This document shows positions 44,478-52,857 of a DNA stretch of 64,000 nt, piece by piece. This DNA comes from Psychrobacter fozii. Lineage in GTDB: Bacteria > Pseudomonadota > Gammaproteobacteria > Pseudomonadales > Moraxellaceae. The notes below the pieces were generated by a model that was given only the letters and a program-made list of their open reading frames with translations, was not told where the DNA came from and did no database searches. The stretch lies in the NCBI RefSeq assembly GCF_003217155.1, contig NZ_QJSU01000004.1:1-64000 (forward strand). The letters are read 5' to 3'. Position numbers and translations under genes: made by a program. Position 1 is the first letter of the stretch, and the number at the start of each line of letters is the position of its first letter.

Positions 44478-45659
44478 TTATAATACTGCTTTTGGATATG
44501 AGCCCAACACGCGTAAATCCTTCACTAATGGACGGATATCGTTGATGGCAGCGCTGACATTTGGATTGTCAATATGACCGTCCATATCAATAAAGAAAAC
44601 GTATGCCCACTTATTAGGACGTTCAGGACGTGTTTCGATACTGGTCATAGACACGCCATGATAAGACAATGGCTTGAGTATCTCGATTAGCGCACCTGCT
44701 TTATCATGGGCAGAGACGACGATAGAGGTTTTGTCTTGTCCTGATGGCGCAATCGCTTCATGACCAATGATGAGGAAACGTGTGGTATTACTTGGATTGT
44801 CTTCGATGTTTGAGTAGAGCTTATGTAGGTCATACTCTGCCGCCGCTACATCACCGGCAATCGCAGCTGAGTGCCATTCGTTTTTCAGACGACGTGCTGC
44901 TTCACCATTACTCGATACAGCAACACGCTCAACATTAGGGAAATTCACATCGAGCCAATGACGACACTGTGCCAATGATTGCTGATGAGAATAGATACGG
45001 CTTAGCGCCTCTACCTTAGTGTGTTCAGCGACCAAGAAGTTCTGATGAATAGGCAGCTCAACTTCACCAATGATCTTTAAGGTAGACGATAAGAAGCCAT
45101 CTAAAGTATGGTTGACCACACCTTCTGAAGAGTTTTCAACAGGTACCACACCATACATCGCTGTACCCGCTTCCACTTCACGGAACACATCAGTAATGGT
45201 CGTCATCGGTACCGTATCAGCAGCCTTGCCAAAATGTTTGAGCGCGGCAGCATGCGTAAAGGTGCCAACAGGTCCCAAGAACGCAATGCGTTGCGGCGCT
45301 TCTAAATCTAAGCAAACTGACATGATTTCACGGAACAAACGTGCCATCTTTTCATCAGCGATTGGGCCCGCGTTACGCTCCATGACGGCTTTTAGCACTT
45401 GCGCTTCGCGCTCAGGGCGATAAAAAATGGGATTGCTACTTTCGGTCGCAGAGCTATTAGCAATATGGTTTTTCTTGACTGCAGCCACTTGCTGAGCCAG
45501 CTTGGCACGATTATTGATCAACGTCTGAATTTCGCAGTCTACTGCATCGATGTTTTGACGGATATTATTCAAAAACTCTTTTTCAGTCGCGGTATCGCTA
45601 GTGCCTGCAATGCCCTGATTTAGGTTGTCTATATTTTGCTCTGGTGACTGCTCACTCAT
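44478..45659 (-). CDS. pheA: Bifunctional chorismate mutase / prephenate dehydratase
   Basis: 393 residues with an N-terminal AroQ-type chorismate mutase (about 30-120: NIRQNIDAVDCEIQTLINNRAKLAQQVA). The prephenate dehydratase domain (about 125-300) shows AFLGPVGTFTHAAALKHFG, VPVENSSEGVVNHTLD and NTTRFLIIG. A C-terminal ACT domain has SIETRPERPNKWAYVFFIDMDGH. The Thr-Arg-Phe motif and the ETRP (ESRP-type) motif indicate catalytic competence and phenylalanine feedback control. It leads a minus-strand group with hisC and tyrA-aroA. Confidence 0.96.
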   Translation of the reverse strand: MSEQSPEQNIDNLNQGIAGTSDTATEKEFLNNIRQNIDAVDCEIQTLINNRAKLAQQVAAVKKNHIANSSATESSNPIFYRPEREAQVLKAVMERNAGPIADEKMARLFREIMSVCLDLEAPQRIAFLGPVGTFTHAAALKHFGKAADTVPMTTITDVFREVEAGTAMYGVVPVENSSEGVVNHTLDGFLSSTLKIIGEVELPIHQNFLVAEHTKVEALSRIYSHQQSLAQCRHWLDVNFPNVERVAVSSNGEAARRLKNEWHSAAIAGDVAAAEYDLHKLYSNIEDNPSNTTRFLIIGHEAIAPSGQDKTSIVVSAHDKAGALIEILKPLSYHGVSMTSIETRPERPNKWAYVFFIDMDGHIDNPNVSAAINDIRPLVKDLRVLGSYPKAVL

Positions 45660-46179
45660 TACCGCCCATCCTTTTTCTAATATTATTACTGAGTTTTATA
45701 ACTGTTAGGTACTGCTAATAAATACTAATATATTGGTTCTAAATGCTTGGCGTATCGTCAAAATTCATAAACGTTTAGGTAGCAGCTATGAAGTTATCGT
45801 TATTGAGATAAAGCATTCTAGCAATAATGCTTAAGATAAATAAAATTCCATCGAATAATCTATCAAAAACACGTTAACTGCCTAAACCTGTCTAGCACTG
45901 TTACGACAGGCCAACGACACGTCAGCTAGCAAATGTAGCGGCCAAACCACTGACCCGCTCTACTATAACAAAAACTATGGTCAGTGCCCATGTGTAAATA
46001 CGTGTAAACCCGCGAATATTAGCAAAGTTATAAGATATGACAGAAATGCACGGTCAAACTATGGGGCAATATTGGCTCAAAACTGTGTTACAGTTTAAAA
46101 CCAACAACAGATAGCACTATAAATAAGAAAACAACCAATTAATAAATGGCATTATAAATTGAAAAATAAAGGACATTAG
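45660..46179. other. Divergent promoter region between pheA and the transaldolase
   Basis: About 520 bases with no coding region, repeat or strong hairpin. It must hold the promoters for both genes. I see nothing else of note. Confidence 0.6.
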
Positions 46180-47121
46180 ATGAACGCATTACAACAGCTT
46201 CGTACCATGACCACCATTGTCGCTGATACCGGAGACCTTACCGCCATTGCGCGTCTAAAACCTATCGATGCAACCACCAACCCAAGCTTAATCACCAAGG
46301 CACTCATCCATCCTGACAATCAAGGCATGCTATCAGAAACCATGAGCCGCCATAATGGCGATATAGATGCTGTGATTGACGCACTTACCATTCAGATCGG
46401 CTGTGATATTCTAGAACTCATCGAAGGCCGAGTATCTACCGAAGTCGATGCCCGCTTGTCTTATGACACTCAAGCGACGATTGATAAAGCCTTAGCGTTT
46501 ATGGATGCTTACCAAAAGGCAGGTATCAACTCAGACCGTGTGTTGATTAAGATGGCCGCGACTTGGCAAGGCATTGAAGCCGCACGCTATCTTGAGACCC
46601 AAAATATCCACTGTAATCTGACACTATTGTTTGGACAGCACCAAGCGATTGCCTGTGCCGATGCTGGCGTAACACTGATATCACCATTCGTGGGCCGTAT
46701 TCTAGACTGGCAAAAACGCCAACAGAATCGCCAAAACGTGCCAGCCTCTGACGACATGGGCGTACAGTCAGTGAAGCGTATCTACCAATACTACAAACAG
46801 CATGACTATTATACCCAAGTCATGGGTGCAAGTTTCCGCTCAACAGAGCAGATACTGGCGCTAGCAGGTTGTGACCTATTGACCATTGCACCTAATCTCA
46901 TTGATGAACTCGCAGCGATGGACACTGAAGTCGTGCAGCAGCTGTCATCGAGCATGTCATTGGATATGGCAGATATGACCCGTGTGAGCTTGACCCACGA
47001 AGAGTTCAGTGCAGCCTATCAAAAAGATACGGTCACACAAGACTTACTACCAAAAGGTATCGATGGTTTTATCAATGCGCGTGATGAGCTTGCTAAGATG
47101 CTAGCGACTATACGCAGTTAA
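46180..47121 (+). CDS. tal: Transaldolase
   Basis: Pentose phosphate enzyme that moves a dihydroxyacetone unit between sugar phosphates. 313 residues of class I/TalB type. It shows KPIDATTNPSLITKA near the N terminus, the Schiff-base lysine at residue 124 in DRVLIKMAATWQGIEAAR, CNLTLLFGQHQAIACADAGVTLISPFVGRILDW and the C-terminal VMGASFRSTEQILALAGCDLLTIAP. AAAGGA precedes the ATG. It is a single gene with a promoter region shared with pheA. Confidence 0.96.
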   Translation: MNALQQLRTMTTIVADTGDLTAIARLKPIDATTNPSLITKALIHPDNQGMLSETMSRHNGDIDAVIDALTIQIGCDILELIEGRVSTEVDARLSYDTQATIDKALAFMDAYQKAGINSDRVLIKMAATWQGIEAARYLETQNIHCNLTLLFGQHQAIACADAGVTLISPFVGRILDWQKRQQNRQNVPASDDMGVQSVKRIYQYYKQHDYYTQVMGASFRSTEQILALAGCDLLTIAPNLIDELAAMDTEVVQQLSSSMSLDMADMTRVSLTHEEFSAAYQKDTVTQDLLPKGIDGFINARDELAKMLATIRS

Positions 47122-47284
47122 GACACGAAGTTAAGATTCACAATCACTGATGCAGTCACTGACGCAGCCACTAATAGCGATAATACTCTGCAAACTGTAA
47201 CAACAGGCAATAAAAGAAAGTTGCCTGCTAATAGCAAGTTGGCTATTATGGCCCATTTCCAACAACCAGAAGCAAGGCTTGATT

Positions 47285-47782
47285 ATGAAGCGGCTATCAA
47301 TGTTATTAGTAAGCGGTGCTCTCGCAGTCAGTGCGCATGCAGTGGACTGGTCAAAAGTATCAGAGAGTCAAACTGGATCAATTTTTAGCTTAGACTTGGA
47401 ATCTATCGAAGGCTCCGACATCAATATCATAGACGAAAAAGACGTCGAAAATATTACCGTGTCTATTCGTCGAACCTATCCTACACAAACGAATGAGCCA
47501 AAAGAAGATAACGCAAAAAAAGACAACGTCAAGAAAGACAAAGCAAAAAAAGACAATATTCATCATAGCGACCAGCAACTACTAATCTCTTGCAAAGATG
47601 CCAGTTACTACAGACGTGCCTATGTGAACTACGGGGCTAAAGATAAAGTACTGGCCTCTTGGCAGTCAGAAAAGCCAATACTAACCACCAAAGACTTTAA
47701 AACCACGACACCCAATACAGTCGGACGGACATTGGTAGAGCAAGCTTGTGAAAACTACGAGCAAACCAAAGAGACCGCTTAA
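47285..47782 (+). CDS. Uncharacterised secreted protein (165 aa)
   Basis: A signal peptide ends VSAHA, and the mature form is about 145 residues. The core motif pattern (WSKVSES, IFSLDLESIEG, LISCKDASYYRRAYVNYGAKDKVLASWQ, ...LVEQACENY) resembles small periplasmic 'surface-adhesin E-like' proteins, where a Cys pair (LISCKD and EQACEN) is conserved. A Lys/Asp-rich stretch with repeated KKDNxKKD units lies at about 75-95. ATG at 47285 follows AAGG; the TTG at 47279 is less likely. A strong bidirectional terminator follows. Confidence 0.75.
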   Translation: MKRLSMLLVSGALAVSAHAVDWSKVSESQTGSIFSLDLESIEGSDINIIDEKDVENITVSIRRTYPTQTNEPKEDNAKKDNVKKDKAKKDNIHHSDQQLLISCKDASYYRRAYVNYGAKDKVLASWQSEKPILTTKDFKTTTPNTVGRTLVEQACENYEQTKETA

Positions 47783-47785
47783 AAT

Positions 47786-47821
47786 AAAAAAGCGCGCTGA
47801 TATTATTCAGCGCGCTTTTTT
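47786..47821. terminator. Bidirectional terminator between the secreted protein gene and apt
   Basis: A perfect stem AAAAAAGCGCGCTGA with a six-base loop and T run on each strand, serving the genes that end at 47782 (plus) and 47865 (minus). Confidence 0.95.
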
Positions 47822-47864
47822 ATTTTAAATACTTAGCGTTTATTTTAGCTTGTAAATACTACTG

Positions 47865-48440
47865 CTAAGCTTTCAACACCGTATAAGTCGGTACTGGAAA
47901 CTCACCATGCAAATCAACCAAGTCTAGCAATACCAAAGCGCCGACGACAGTATGTTCTGCTGAGCGGCACAGCTCATAAGCCGTGGTTAACGTACCACCA
48001 GTCGCTAAGATGTCGTCAACCAGTAATACACGCTCAGGTGGCAAATTGTTTTGCATTTCCAGCGTATCTTTACCATACTCTAAAGCATAGGCTTTATTTG
48101 CAACAGGTGGTGGCAGCTTACCGGGTTTACGTAGCAAAATCATACCTTTGCCCAATCGACCTGCCAGCAAACTTGCAAAAACAAACCCACGTGCTTCTAC
48201 AGCCCCAAAACAATCTACCTCGTCCATCAACCCTTCTGGCAGTACGGCAAGTAATGCATCAATGACCTCGTTGATATGACTGCGTAGTAACGGTGTAATA
48301 TCATAAAAATCAATGCCAACTTTTGGGAAGTTTGGTACTGTGCGAATAACTTGCCAAAATGGATGATCGGTATTGAGCATATTAGACGGCTCGTTTTCGG
48401 TGTTTGTAGATGTAGCAGCGGCACTAGTGCTCATGGACAA
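47865..48440 (-). CDS. apt: Adenine phosphoribosyltransferase
   Basis: Salvages adenine to AMP with PRPP. 191 residues. The PRPP-binding motif VLLVDDILATGGTLTTA and the substrate region FGAVEARGFVFASLLAGRLGKGMILLRKPGKLPP are intact, and GIDFYDITPLL is near the N terminus. The first about 25 residues (Ser/Thr/Ala-rich) are an extension not found in typical family members; MLNTDHP about 16 residues in could be the real start. It is a single gene. Confidence 0.94.
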   Translation of the reverse strand: MSMSTSAAATSTNTENEPSNMLNTDHPFWQVIRTVPNFPKVGIDFYDITPLLRSHINEVIDALLAVLPEGLMDEVDCFGAVEARGFVFASLLAGRLGKGMILLRKPGKLPPPVANKAYALEYGKDTLEMQNNLPPERVLLVDDILATGGTLTTAYELCRSAEHTVVGALVLLDLVDLHGEFPVPTYTVLKA

Positions 48441-48785
48441 CCCTTAGCTTATATGACTTAGACAATAACTGAATAGTAACTGGACGATAATATATCAACG
48501 ATAAATGATGGCTAATACGGTGAGTTTAGTGGCAGTCATTATAGCATAATCGATATTAGCATCTAGGCTAGGCTCTGAGGCTCGTCGCTTCTCAATTCGG
48601 GACAGAACAAACATCCTTATTGATACAAGCAAAGCAATCTCAATATACAAGTGTAAACTTAACTACGAAAATCACGGTTATATGCTAAACTACGTGCGCT
48701 TTCGCAGTCTAATATAATGACTGTAATCCCAAATATAAGTGTCAATAGCGCACTGTAACACTAGTAATGATCGATAGGACTATTT
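48441..48785. other. Spacer between apt and rubredoxin genes
   Basis: About 345 bases without a credible ORF or repeat. It is expected to hold the promoters of apt (minus) and rubA (plus); nothing else seen. Confidence 0.5.
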
Positions 48786-48950
48786 ATGAAACGTTATGAA
48801 TGTATTGTCTGTGGCTGGATATATGATGAAGAGCTCGGCTGCCCAGAAGAAGGAATCGCACCAGGTACCAAATGGGATGACATCCCTGATGACTGGACGT
48901 GCCCAGAGTGCGGTGTAGGCAAGCTTGATTTTGAGATGATTGAGCTGTAG
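48786..48950 (+). CDS. rubA: Rubredoxin
   Basis: A 54-residue electron carrier with one Fe(Cys)4 site. The two CxxC pairs are at [13 protein letters not shown] and CPECGVG, with the standard spacing and the [10 protein letters not shown] motif. It most resembles AlkG2/RubA-type rubredoxins that feed electrons to alkane hydroxylases or to detoxification enzymes. The ATG at 48786 follows ATAGGA. The alpha/beta hydrolase gene starts 27 bases after the stop, so the two may be cotranscribed. No rubredoxin reductase is in the window. Confidence 0.95.
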   Translation: MKRYECIVCGWIYDEELGCPEEGIAPGTKWDDIPDDWTCPECGVGKLDFEMIEL

Positions 48951-48977
48951 TAGACGACTCGTTAATTAGGACACTTC

Positions 48978-50027
48978 ATGACTATATCAAATGATATCAA
49001 TAATGCCAAAGTAAGTGCCAAACCATCTGTAAGCCTTGATGACAGCGTAGGGAACTACCCCACTGCTGAATGGCAAAAGTTTGGCGCGCATCAATGGTGC
49101 GATTCTGACTTGAGCAAACACCTGTATCAATCGATGATTAACATCGGTGACGGGATTGAACTCTGTGTCGAGGCTGGTGGTAATCCTAATAATCCACCAC
49201 TGCTAATGATTATGGGGCTTGGCTCACAGATGATATTTTGGCCAGATAGCTTCATCAAGCGCCTTATTGATGCGGGATTCTTTGTGATTCGTTTTGATAA
49301 TCGTGATATTGGCTTGTCCTCTAAAGTTCAGATTGAAGGCCTACCGCGTATCAGTCAGCTAAAAATGATGATGCGTTTGCAAACAGGTCTGTCTAATAAG
49401 AGCACGCAAGTTGCTTATAATTTGACTGATATGGCAGAGGATACCGTGCGCTTGATTAAGGCACTGCAGTTGGGTAAAACACACATTCTAGGTGCATCTA
49501 TGGGTGGTATGATTGCTCAAATCGTGGCGGCACGTTATCCGAGCCTAGTACAACGCATGGCATTGATGTTTACCACGACCAACCGTGCCTTCTTAAAACC
49601 ACCAAAACCAAAGCAGCTATATACACTCATTAATCGTCCTGAAAGCCATTCTGAGCGTGATATTGTGCGTCATAGTGTCTGGTTTATGAAGACAGTCGGC
49701 ACACCTGGACATGTCAATGTGCGTATGGTGCGTGAAATTGCCAAAATTCGCTATCAACGCAATTTTCATCCGCTCGGTACGGTGCAACAGCTCAACGCTA
49801 TTTTGGCATCAGGTTCTATCAGCCGATTTAGCAAACAAGTCAAAGCACCGACTATCGTGCTACATGGTAGCGCAGATGGCTTAATTCCTGCGTCACAGGG
49901 CCGAGTCGTTGCCAAGACCATTCCTAATGCCACATTCCATCTAATCGAAGGAATGGCACATGACATTCCTGAGTACTACCAGCCATATATGGTTGATTTG
50001 ATTGGCTCGCACTTATTAGAAAAATAG
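48978..50027 (+). CDS. Alpha/beta hydrolase
   Basis: 349 residues, cytosolic. The nucleophile Ser174 is in the elbow LGASMGGMIAQ. The acid is likely Asp in VLHGSADGLIP and the histidine in IEGMAHDIPEYY. The oxyanion region is PLLMIMGLGSQMIFWPDSFI and NRDIGLSS follows. The first about 45 residues are an extra polar segment. It belongs to the broad esterase/haloalkane-type fold; the substrate cannot be told. The close link to rubA may point to lipid or alkane metabolism. Confidence 0.85.
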   Translation: MTISNDINNAKVSAKPSVSLDDSVGNYPTAEWQKFGAHQWCDSDLSKHLYQSMINIGDGIELCVEAGGNPNNPPLLMIMGLGSQMIFWPDSFIKRLIDAGFFVIRFDNRDIGLSSKVQIEGLPRISQLKMMMRLQTGLSNKSTQVAYNLTDMAEDTVRLIKALQLGKTHILGASMGGMIAQIVAARYPSLVQRMALMFTTTNRAFLKPPKPKQLYTLINRPESHSERDIVRHSVWFMKTVGTPGHVNVRMVREIAKIRYQRNFHPLGTVQQLNAILASGSISRFSKQVKAPTIVLHGSADGLIPASQGRVVAKTIPNATFHLIEGMAHDIPEYYQPYMVDLIGSHLLEK

Positions 50028-50042
50028 TTTTTTAAAGCACTA

Positions 50043-50211
50043 GGGCGTGTCTTCATTTCAAAAATGGTGATAAAAATGAGATAAATTGCCGTCAAACAAG
50101 AAAAATAGCGCAGATAATATCGGGATATTAACCAGCTATTTGACGATGTTTGGCAAGATTTAGCCATTTTTAGCCCATTTAGATGACTATCGAGTGAATT
50201 GAAGACACGCC
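50043..50211. repeat. GGGCGTGTC-ended MITE-like element, copy A (169 bp)
   Basis: Ends GGGCGTGTCTTCA and TGAAGACACGCC form an inverted repeat. The interior is nearly identical to the copy at 59864-60023. Flanks are CTAG-like on the left and ATAG on the right. No ORF is present. It lies after the alpha/beta hydrolase gene and is transcriptionally neutral as far as can be seen. Confidence 0.85.
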
Positions 50212-50234
50212 ATAGTAGCTTAACGGCTTCACAT

Positions 50235-50284
50235 AAAAAAGAGTGTAAAGCCTATCATCAACTCATAGGGCTACACTCTTTTTT
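50235..50284. terminator. Bidirectional terminator between the hydrolase and the WG-repeat gene
   Basis: AAAAAAGAGTGTA pairs with TACACTCTTTTTT, and AGCCTAT/ATAGGGC adds inner pairing. T runs on both strands. It lies between the convergent stops at 50027 and 50341. Confidence 0.9.
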
Positions 50285-50340
50285 ATTGCTAGGATACGAC
50301 CTAAATATTTTACATGTGTCTTTAAACATAAGGGCAGCCT

Positions 50341-51366
50341 CTACTCACAACTGATACTAGTCCCTTCTTTATCAATGCACATCTTATTGCCATTTTTTAG
50401 ATTGCCAATCCATGCCTTACCCTCCGTAAATACAAACGCAGGCTTGCCCTTGTAGCTATCATTAGCAGACACACCGCTATCAGAAAAACGAAACGGAATT
50501 ACAAGCTCACCACCAAGACTGAGAAAGCCCCAGTCTTTACCAATTCGTACGCCAGCTAAGCCTTCGGAAAACGACTGCACCTCATCAAACGAATACGTAA
50601 TCATAATCACGTTATTGTCATCGACAAATCCCCACTTGCCATCTTGTTGGCTCGGCTGCAATGTCGTAAAACGATTGAGAGGTGCTGTCTTTGATTGGGC
50701 AAGACCGGATTGGGCAGAATTAGATTCTGATGAAGAGGGTTCATCACCATCTTTGCCATTTGGATCACTGGTCGTGTTGCCGTTTTTGTCCAACCAACTG
50801 ATTGCTCGGCTTTTATTGACGCGAGCTACGCCACCTCGATAATCATCGATATCACTAATCGCTGCCGAAAATGGCACAATGGTTTTATTGGCGGTGTTAA
50901 TTACTCCATAGTTACCATTTTTTTTCACGACGATACGGCCTTCCGAGACTCCTCTTGCCCAGCCTGCTGACTCGCCTAATAGGTCATAAACGACTGGTAC
51001 AACCTCACGACCCTGCATATTGATGTAACCAACTTTGTTGCTACGTTGGACAGGGATTAGGCCGCCAGCAATTTTATCTGCCTTAATCTCTTGATAGCGT
51101 GATAAATCAACGACAGCTTTACCTTTACTATTAATCAAAGCCACTGGCGCACCGAAATCTTTTATTGCCAAAAAATAACCGCTACTTGACGTACAAGAGA
51201 CGTTTTTATAATAGCTCTTGGGCAATTTACAACTTGCAGCATGCGCGGGCATACCCATCACAATGGCTAATAAAATCCCAAGACAAAGGTAAAGCGCATA
51301 TTTTGGAGATGACCAGAAACGGACTAAAGCAGGTAGTGGCAAAAAAGACAAAGAACGTTGACGCAT
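50341..51366 (-). CDS. WG-repeat secreted protein
   Basis: 341 residues from the ATG at 51366 (AGGG upstream; the start at 51435 is rejected). A long signal segment ends GMPAHA. The mature protein has several WG/KWG beta-propeller-type units (VPVQRSNKVGYINMQGREVVPVVYDLLGE, VVKKNGNYGVINTANKTIVPF, DGKWGFVDDNNVIMITYSFDEV, GKDWGFLSLGGELVIPFRFSD). An Asp/Ser/Gly-rich linker lies in the middle. A Cys pair is near each end (CKLP/CTSS and MCIDKEGTSISC). WG repeats usually serve protein binding; no enzymatic role is evident. Confidence 0.88.
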   Translation of the reverse strand: MRQRSLSFLPLPALVRFWSSPKYALYLCLGILLAIVMGMPAHAASCKLPKSYYKNVSCTSSSGYFLAIKDFGAPVALINSKGKAVVDLSRYQEIKADKIAGGLIPVQRSNKVGYINMQGREVVPVVYDLLGESAGWARGVSEGRIVVKKNGNYGVINTANKTIVPFSAAISDIDDYRGGVARVNKSRAISWLDKNGNTTSDPNGKDGDEPSSSESNSAQSGLAQSKTAPLNRFTTLQPSQQDGKWGFVDDNNVIMITYSFDEVQSFSEGLAGVRIGKDWGFLSLGGELVIPFRFSDSGVSANDSYKGKPAFVFTEGKAWIGNLKNGNKMCIDKEGTSISCE

Positions 51367-51435
51367 AAATAACCCTAAGCTAAAAGTATGGTGGCGTTTT
51401 AAACCTTTGCGACTGGCTGACAATTCACTTAGCAC

Positions 51436-51815
51436 TAATATCGCACTTAATAATGTATTAGTGTGCTAATTGATGACACACCCTTATGATTTATGATCAT
51501 TATAAACCTTCACATTGATAAATAGCGAATAGCTACTTAGTGTGGCTCGCATGACCATACTATGGTGCAGCCATCAAAATGAACTGCAATCTTATCTTCC
51601 TCATAGGTTTTTAGTTTTCCCTGTAAAAATATTTACTAATTACTTAGCAGGGCATTCATTTTTTAAGCCAAAACGTTTACAGTGAGACTTATATAAAATC
51701 GAGCATTACTCAAATTAGCTTGTCGTACTATGACCATCATTTTATTGTCTATAAATGATATCACTCCAACAACGTAACATCACTTTAGTCATAAGTATTA
51801 AAGTAAGGATAATTT
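51436..51815. repeat. Spacer with a solo end of the GGGCGTGTC-family element
   Basis: About 51450-51483 reads TGTATTAGTGTGCTAATTGATGACACACCC in pieces, closely matching the right end of the copy at 33787-33956 (both share GTGCTAATTGATGACA). No left end is visible, so this is a solo end or truncated copy. The rest of the 380-base spacer is AT-rich and without a gene. Confidence 0.5.
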
Positions 51816-52748
51816 ATGGCAGTGACCTCTTCGCGCTCTGCATCTATCGGCTTGGTCATCGGCTGTATCATTTTTGGTTTGGGCAGTTTGATTGTGGCTC
51901 ATGTGGATGTGGGCGGTTGGGCAATGGCATTTTGGCGGCTGGCCATTTCCGGTATCATATTTACCATACTGGCCAAACTAACAGGGCAACATTTGCCACG
52001 TTCGAGGCGTGCCATCATTTATGGTTTATTGTCAGGGGCATTTTTGGGGTTAGATTTGGCGCTATGGCATGAGAGTATTTATGCGGTCGGACCTGGTATT
52101 TCAACCCTGCTTAATAGCTTACAGATTTTCTTTTTAGCCGCTATCGGATTTTTGTATTTTGCAGAGCGTCAGTCTATTTTGCAACTGATCAGCTTATGCC
52201 TTGCCATGTTGGGTGTGGCCATGATTGGCAGCCCTGAGTTTGCACATAACACAGATGCTATTTGGGGCTTCGTCACTGGTATTCTATCAGGAGCCATGTT
52301 AGCCGCTTCTATGACCTTTATTCGCAAAACGCACGATACAGAACCCACATCCATATTTGTATTGATGCAGCTGGTGAGTATTGGTGGCGTATTAGCGATG
52401 ATTGTGCCCATGTTTGTGTTTGATATGGGACACATATTACCCAATACATGGTCTGAGATTGGTTGGATACTGATTTATGGAGCCGTCATGCAATGCTTGG
52501 CATGGGGACTCATTGCTTACTCTATCCCTAAAATGTCTTTGGCATTAACAGGGCTACTTCTGTTGAGTGAGCCGGTGGCCGCATTAATAATTGACTATAG
52601 CTGGCTAGACAAACCTATCAACACCTTGCAATGGAGCGGTGCCTTATTGACCATGTTTGCCATTTATTTAGGCTCACTAAAGCCCAAACCACGCGCCCTA
52701 CGCCGTTATCGGTTTTTTGCACGCTTTTATAAACGTAAGTATAAATAA
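51816..52748 (+). CDS. EamA/DMT-family permease
   Basis: 310 residues with ten predicted membrane helices and two EamA halves (IGCIIFGLGSLIVAHVDVGGWAMAFWRLAISG; ALTGLLLLSEPVAALIIDYSWLDKPI). AAGGATAATTT precedes the ATG at 51816. It is distinct from the RarD-like protein at 39565. The substrate is unknown; the family exports amino acids, nucleosides or other metabolites. A perfect hairpin terminator follows. Confidence 0.9.
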   Translation: MAVTSSRSASIGLVIGCIIFGLGSLIVAHVDVGGWAMAFWRLAISGIIFTILAKLTGQHLPRSRRAIIYGLLSGAFLGLDLALWHESIYAVGPGISTLLNSLQIFFLAAIGFLYFAERQSILQLISLCLAMLGVAMIGSPEFAHNTDAIWGFVTGILSGAMLAASMTFIRKTHDTEPTSIFVLMQLVSIGGVLAMIVPMFVFDMGHILPNTWSEIGWILIYGAVMQCLAWGLIAYSIPKMSLALTGLLLLSEPVAALIIDYSWLDKPINTLQWSGALLTMFAIYLGSLKPKPRALRRYRFFARFYKRKYK

Positions 52749-52769
52749 TCTTGGCAATTTCATCCAATA

Positions 52770-52807
52770 AAAAGCACCCATGCTATCGATAGCATGGGTG
52801 CTTTTTT
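52770..52807. terminator. Bidirectional terminator between the EamA and NCS2 permease genes
   Basis: A perfect stem AAAAAGCACCCATGCTA with a TCGA loop and T run at both ends, in the 109-base gap between convergent stops at 52748 and 52858. Confidence 0.95.
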
Positions 52808-52857
52808 TCTTACTTGAATGATCTAAAAGTGTAAAACCCAAATGGTATAGAAGCTGA

